Of a stretch of DNA of 64,000 nucleotides, positions 57,526-64,000 are shown piece after piece. The translations under genes were made by a program, and so were the position numbers. Numbering within the stretch: the stretch's first letter is position 1; each line of letters starts with the position of its first letter. The stretch is taken from the NCBI GenBank assembly GCA_018389105.1, contig JACATO010001015.1, forward strand, positions 273,223-337,222, in the 5' to 3' direction. This DNA is from Nautilus pompilius (Eukaryota; Mollusca; Cephalopoda; Nautilida; Nautilidae). The notes beneath the pieces are model-generated. The model ran no database searches. It saw nothing but the letters and a program-made list of their open reading frames with translations, and was not told the origin of the DNA.

Positions 57526-57566
<41 letters not shown>
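57526..57566. repeat. (TTA)n microsatellite
   Basis: About thirteen perfect trinucleotide units. Confidence 0.95.
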
Positions 57567-57912
57567 CGTTGTATATCAATGAAGCCAGATTATAAAGTCG
57601 GCCAGTTGAGAACGGCATTGGTGAGGGGGTGTGTGAAAGACAGGAAACAAAGGGATGAAGAAGCACGTGGTTTTCGCACGCGTACAGAGGCAATTTCCTC
57701 TTCCGCCAGACTGAGCCGGTCCCGGCCGCAGTTAGCGGCCATTACACTCGCGTGTCCTTTCTATCTCTCTCTCTTTTAGTGAAATTGGGGAGTTGTTTCT
57801 CACTGCTGCTTTGTTGTTGTGTTTTTTCTTTTTATCTACGAGGTTTACGGGGCTCGAAGTGGGACTGAGCCAGCCAGCTGGGCTGAACCAACGACAAATT
57901 AAATTAGAATTT

Positions 57913-58066
57913 CCAAATCTCCCAACCCTCACTGTAGCCTCGAAGTAGCGATTTATGTCCAAATCTCCCAACCCTCACTGTAGCCTCGAAGTAGCGATTT
58001 ATGTCCAAATCTCCCAACCCTCACTGTAGCCTGGAAGTAGCGATTTATGTCCAAATCTCCCAACCT
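57913..58066. repeat. 46-bp tandem repeat, 3.3 copies
   Basis: Unit starts CCAAATCTCCCAACCCTCAC and ends GATTTATGT; units begin at 57913, 57959, 58005 and (partial) 58051. Units one and two are identical; unit three differs by one base (CTCGAAG to CTGGAAG). Near-identity implies recent duplication. Confidence 0.95.
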
Positions 58067-59800
58067 AACTATAAACAAAATAACGTTTCTTTTTAAAAAT
58101 GTTGGATAATTTTATCTACAGAATATAGTAAAAATCCAGTGTTTTACCTTGGTTATCGATAAGCGTATCTTTTACTGAAGTGATTCGATTGTAAAAGGAC
58201 CAAACAGGACCCTTTGTGTATATTACAAAAGCATCCCAGAGGAAAGAATAACGTATATATATATAGCTCGTGGAAACCTTAAGGGGAGAAAACTCTGCTT
58301 CCGAGGCAAGCACCTGCGGAAAATCGCACCTCTCCTGCCTTCAGGAAAAGGATTGAGGCCGGTGGGGTACCGCAGTTCTCGCGAGATGTAGGATAAGCCT
58401 GACGGACGGCCGGACCTAGCTACAGCACGCCACAGTTAGAACTAAAAGCGTTAAAGCTGTACCACCCCACCGAAAAGAAGACAGCAACAACAAGAATTAT
58501 ACGGCTCAAATGTGTCAGGGCTACCAGAAAGGGAGGTAACTAGAATCAGGCAGAATTCTGGGCATAGCCATAGATAAGCATCATCTCAAACTATGCTGTC
58601 CCTACATGACGGGGTAGTTTCTCGCTCCTTTAACCCGATTAACCTTGTTTCGACTAGTTGTTTTGTTTTTTTAACAGACGCCCTGTTTCAACGAAATCAA
58701 GGGTTGGCGTCCCTAAAAAAGGGGGGGTCAAGGGCTCGCGCTCAACATCTATCCTCGGCCTCCCTCATATTGGAGAAAAGCAAAATACTATAAAAATCCC
58801 GAACTCCCCTGGCTGCTGATCCACACAGGTGAAGTATTTCTCGCTCGCCAGGTACGGCCACTTGTCCGCTTCAGTATCGACACTGGCCTTTCACCTGTAT
58901 CACCATTGCACCCCCTGCTCTCACAAAAGCTTATTATTACTGTTTATGTACCGCCCCTTATAAAGTCAATTTAGAACAGCTTTTTTAAACACGTGGTTCT
59001 GGCGTAGAACGTACAACTGCGGACGGCTACGCTTTTGCTGTTGTTGTTATGGATACCCCACCACCAAGTAAAAAGCTTTGATTCTTAGATTCCGATCGCC
59101 ACCACCCGGGGGAGTTAATATCTCGATCACAACTGCGAAGATTCCCTCTTGTTTTTAACCAGTCGTCGCTCGGAGCGGAGAATTTCACACTCTGAATATG
59201 AACCTGGTTATTTCCCACAAATTAGAATAATTTTGTAGAATCTTTACTTCTTTAGACTGCATCGTTGTGTGTTCAGCAGCATAAAGTGGGGGGATGGAAA
59301 GGTGGGGGGGGGACATTTTCCTGATTAGGTACACGGCTTCCTCAGGTAGTGTTTATTTATTTATTCCGCTGCCCTCTCCCACCATCCCCGCCTCCTCGTT
59401 ATCCTTTCTCTCTGGAAATCCAATTATCACACGGGCGCAACAAAACAGAGAGCTGGCAAATCAGGTTTACATTCCTCCCGTCTAATTAAAGAAGTTTAGT
59501 CTGAACTACTACTTTGAATAACAATTACAAAGAATAACAAAAGAAAATTTGAAAAGGGGAAAAGAAGAAATCGAATTAATGCACTATCGAGGATGTTTTC
59601 TGTTGAGTAGAGGTTAATACGTGATCTTCATCCTCAAAATTAAAGACTTGAAAATTTTATTTCTAATTTTTTTTTTTTAAAGGGGGGATCGGACCCAAAT
59701 AAAGTCATTGATAATTTGTCAGGTGCTCGCTTTAATATGATCTCGATGCGTCGTATGTAATTATAGTCTTTGTGATTTCTTATGGTGGATTCGGGTATTG

Positions 59801-60334
<534 letters not shown>

Positions 60335-62139
60335 TACACACGACCTCTTCGTAATGTTGAAGTGTCCATGTGGAGTGAAGAAGGTCTCGTAATGTTACCT
60401 TTAAGCTGTTCGCTGTAATGTACAGTAAATTAGACGTTCACTTCATGCACAAATCGTTTTCCTGATTTACTGTCTACAGCGCGTGGAGGTGTCTGAATGT
60501 CGTCTAGACACAGTAGCTTTAAAATCAAAAGTCGCTAGGATACTTTAGCAATTACGTTACCTGTGCGCGCTGTAATATCGCACCTGCAGACTGGCACGCG
60601 ACAGTGCAGGAAGCGTTCCCCGCTATATCGCCAGTGTGAAAAATTTCCACTCCAATAAGCGAAACTATACAGATGCAGCAGAGAGGAAATGGAGAAGGAG
60701 GCGCTGCTACGATTCCTTGCTTCCAGAAGAAAAGTAGAATATGTTTAATGCCCTGTGTTAATTAAAGCGACGAGGCCACCTGCTAAGTGAATTACCTTTT
60801 ACAGAACTGCTGCCGATGTGAGGTCGAATCCTGGTCGGTGTTTATCAGCACGAACACGGGAGCGATGAATGAGCGCTGAGAGGAGACTACAGTGGCACGG
60901 ATATTGAGAAAGAACTGTCTGTTTTATCAGTTAAGTTTGTTTACTTTCGTCAATCATCACAGTTGCGACATTTTCCACTTTAAAAAAGACGAAGAGAAAA
61001 TTCGGACGTTCAATGTTCTGTAAGTGTTTTAGAGATTTTACAGCTCAGCAAAAAATTTAAAGTGTGTGTGTGCGCGTTAAAGAACCTTGAGTGATGTAAG
61101 TAAACTGGAGGCAGGGAGGAATTACAGCCCTTGACGGAACTCTGGTGCCAGTCGGTGTGGACCCGCAGCACCGAGACAAAGCAGTAAATAATCACATAAA
61201 TAAACGAAAAGCCCCGTCATGTGCAGGTATTTAAGAGCTCGAATATTCACCGAGGAGGTGATGCTGGAACAGTCTTCGAAAAAGTTACTTTTGGTTACTG
61301 TATGACGTTTTCATATATTAATGCAGATTCTGGCACTCACCTCTATTTAGAACAACTCTTCGTTAGCGGGCAAACAAGTAAGCGAAAGGGTTAACTATTT
61401 AAATGTCTGAGGTTTAGAGAAAACTACTGGGCAGCTACGGAAAGAAGTCTGAGAACCAAGTCCCCGCCTGACGGTAAGAATCTCTTGGGCTGTTCACCAG
61501 AGTTTACCAATTGCTCGCCTGGTCCAGGCCGGCGCCAAATAAGTTATTTCTTCCAGTGACGAGGCCGAAGCCAGAGGGACGATTTCTAACCAAACAAATT
61601 TATAAGTTTAATGAAGACCTGATATTCTCTGAGCGAGGTTGGATCTAGATATTTATAGCGGTATAAATTATTTCTGTTTCCTCAGCGCTTTGGTTTCTTC
61701 TCGCATCTAAAAGTGGAGTTACTCGTCAGGGATATTCGGTAGGTCACGACAGTCACCTGGTGATTACCATCACAAACGACTGACAGGTGAGTTCTGCTGT
61801 CGGAGAATATTTGCTTATTTGTGGGAGTGGAACCTGAATAGACAGACCGACTTTTAGGCGTTGATTCTCGGAAGGCATCTTAAACATCATCACTTGTGGG
61901 CTTCGTCGTGTTACAGTTGCTAGTAAATGTCTGCTATTAATTTTTTTTTTCTTTCTCTTCATTGAATTTTTAAAAAAAATTCGTAGGGCACAGTTAACAT
62001 TATATGCCCTTGGTGACCCTCGTAGCAGAAAACCTCACGGAAATAAATTTAAATCTACGGTTTTTTGAAAATTCTCTAGCGTTTGATCGATGAACATCTC
62101 GAGTTACACGTTTAATTTTATAAATTTAGATGTAATCTC

Positions 62140-62290
62140 TGTCATATTATTAATGATGTCCCCATGCTGGGAGCTGCCAGGAAATAATCTTATGGCAGTG
62201 GTTGAGATGAACTCTATTTTGCCTTTGATTCGATGCCGCCGCGAAGTAGTCTCACAATAGTAGCCATATTAATTATCACGATCGAGAAAG
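62140..62290. promoter_or_regulatory. Candidate conserved non-coding element
   Basis: Complex block with TTAATGATG, GGGAGCTGCCAGGAAATAAT, CTTTGATTCG (TCF-like) and CCATATTAATTATCACGATC. Non-coding and unlike simple repeats. A regulatory role is inferred. Confidence 0.3.
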
Positions 62291-63642
62291 AGAAAAAAAT
62301 TCTTAAATAAAAAAAAACTTTTTTTTTTTCCTAATTTATTTGTTTGTTCAGAACCCATAATACTTTCCAACTTTCAACAGCTACTTCTGAATAATCTCGG
62401 ATACTTTCTAATCCCCCCCCCACCCACCGTTTATTTGTTTCAGCACGTAGCAAGCACCAACTGATTTGGGGGAGAGAGAGAGAGTAAAGGCGGAAGTATG
62501 TACAAGATTTCGTACAGCGCCGCCTGGCGAGTACGCTGACTCACAAGCCTGTTCTTACAGCTGACAAAATAATCACATCATAATGGCGTCCAACCGCGTT
62601 TCTCTGCACTTTTCTTTACGTGGATGCTCATTATCTTATCAAGAGATCGCACACTCACAAATCCTGTTGTTATTATTGCAATTTTTCATCAGAATTAATC
62701 ATTATTTGTCAGAACGATTCGGCTGAAGCTGAAAAACAAAAGGATAATCTGGGCGTAGTATTCGGTAATTTGAGGTAGTGATGATTTTCGCAGATACCAG
62801 ATGAAAGACGGTTCTGATGCTATTAGGTACTTTAGCGGGTTATCTGTTAAACTGTTCTGAAGAAAACCCCGCGGCTAATCTGATAAATAAAGACAAATAT
62901 TTCCTTGTAAGTTGAGTATTCCTTGTAATCCATGAAAACCGTTTCGTTATGATTCTTTTGAATGAACGCTACTGAAAGATAAACTTTTAGAATCTTGCAG
63001 TCAAAAACCGGTCCACCACATTCTAAAAGTAATCTCAGTACTCACGACTTGTCTGCAGCACCTGTAGATTAATCGGTCTGTCGACACTCGAAATCAGCGT
63101 ACCTTCTGTGACAGGGCCCCGACTGAATTGATCGAAACGTCGTTATAACGAACGACCTCTCGTCTAGTTTGGGAATTCTGTGAAGTGAGACTGAACTCCC
63201 TTTCTCCGTCCTCTAGGGGAATTCTTCATTAGCTCTAATGAAAATAAAAGCAGTCTTAAATCAGAGAAGATTCTTATAGAGTTGAAATACGGCCATGACT
63301 TTCTCCTTCATAAAAAATTTAGGCTGAACAGGTAATTTCGCGTGTTCAGCACCAGTCGTTCAGCCAGTCTCCCCCCACCCTTAACTAGCGCCGAGTTTCC
63401 AGCCTTCCAGACTTTCTGATTTCACTTTTTTATCTTAAAAAATGTAAGTTTTTCTTTTCTTTTCTTTCGGACATCTAAGGTTGTCGTCGTTTTCAGAATT
63501 GTCCCTTCATCCCACGATTTTCCTTTTGTGCCAGAGAAACTGGCCGAGTTGGGTTTGGCGGGTGCTACAGAGGGTATGTACCGCCTTCATTTATCGATGA
63601 GATGGCGGTGACAACACGTGGTGGAATGACGGACCGGGGGGC

Positions 63643-63690
63643 CCCTAAATATCATATATAGGGAGCGATATTTCAGCCAGTCCCCTTCAA
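63643..63690 (+). promoter_or_regulatory. Possible TATA-type core promoter
   Basis: A near-perfect dyad, CCCTAAATAT then ATATATAGGG around a central C (63643-63663), contains TATATA at 63655-63660. TTCAA at 63686-63690 lies about 34 bases downstream, at a plausible initiator distance. CACGTG lies upstream at 63615-63620. Transcription would run out of the window to the right. Speculative. Confidence 0.25.
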
Positions 63691-64000
63691 CGAGGTACGG
63701 TAGAAAACATCACATTTACCTGGTGTCGTTAACTAATTTTGTTTCTCAAAAATACAATTTAAAACAGACCGTTTATTATTCTGGTAAGTTCTCCACATCA
63801 AAATATCTACTTCTTAAAAAATGAAAATAAAATAGAAGTTGATGTCTGTATCTTAACTGCAGTCATGCGGCGGTTAAAGCCAGTTTGAGGTTTCAACACT
63901 GGAAATATACTCTTTTTTTGTTTAAATATATATTGTTGCTTTCCTAAAATCGTCCAAAAACATGGTGAAATAACTCGTAATTATACATACGATGTGATTT

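Larger units (their letters stand above)
57104..59800. other. CpG-rich non-coding DNA with tandem repeats
   Basis: Holds (TTA)n at 57526-57566 and the 46-bp tandem repeat at 57913-58066. Open frames here (57396-57779, 59294-59485) are partly microsatellite and match no family. No host gene supported. Confidence 0.5.
60335..64000. other. CpG-rich complex non-coding DNA to the window edge
   Basis: No exon found. Complex blocks near 60655-60800, 62140-62290 (with CCATATTAATTA) and 62510-62780 look non-random but carry no open frame. A promoter-like dyad and TATA sequence occur near 63643-63690. Confidence 0.45.

Noticed and set aside
57396..57779. 127-codon open frame with a poly-Tyr tract
   Set aside because: The tyrosine run is simply the (TTA)n/(TAT)n microsatellite, and flanking residues match no family.

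Overview
The window is nuclear DNA of an invertebrate animal. The only confidently recognised host gene is an ETS-domain transcription factor of the PEA3 (ETV1/4/5) subfamily on the + strand. I see four of its exons: 4725-4787, 7956-8054, 29909-30108 and 30617-31051. The ETS domain is almost invariant, but the C-terminal tail differs from vertebrate PEA3 proteins. Together with the AT-rich sequence, long introns and many Tc1/mariner-type elements, this points to an invertebrate, perhaps a chelicerate or another lophotrochozoan/ecdysozoan. I cannot name the species. The 5' end of the gene lies off the left edge.

Layout. 1-4724: upstream intron or 5' flank with one decayed Tc1-like transposase. 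4725-31051: the PEA3 gene. Its 21.9-kb intron carries a fold-back mariner (15884-17572), a Tc1-like relic (about 20690-21330) and a nearly full-length Tigger/pogo element (22249-24618). Between these are blocks of complex, less AT-rich non-coding DNA that look like conserved cis-regulatory elements. 31052-38274: AT-rich 3' flank. 38275-44492: a minus-strand Ty3/gypsy-type LTR retrotransposon flanked by a 4-bp CCAT duplication. Its integrase remnant lies upstream of reverse transcriptase (Gmr1-like order), and its 5' LTR has been inflated by a 24-copy, 64-bp minisatellite.

At about 45.3 kb the base composition changes sharply. The left side is strongly AT-rich and CpG-poor. The right side (45.3-64 kb) is nearer balanced, with many CpGs, G/C runs, GA and TTA microsatellites and small palindromes. 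I find no host protein-coding gene there, only three DNA-transposon copies: a Tc1-like relic about 49.1-49.96 kb, a hAT/ZMYM1-like relic about 53.29-54.23 kb, and a Tc1-like element with long terminal repeats at 55554-57103. There are also tandem and segmental duplications. Promoter-like signals near 63.65 kb and a CRE-containing segment near 46.9 kb suggest this side may be the regulatory or promoter domain of a neighbouring gene outside the window; that is inference.

All composition statements are by eye. Homology calls rest on recognised motifs in conceptual translations, not on database searches.
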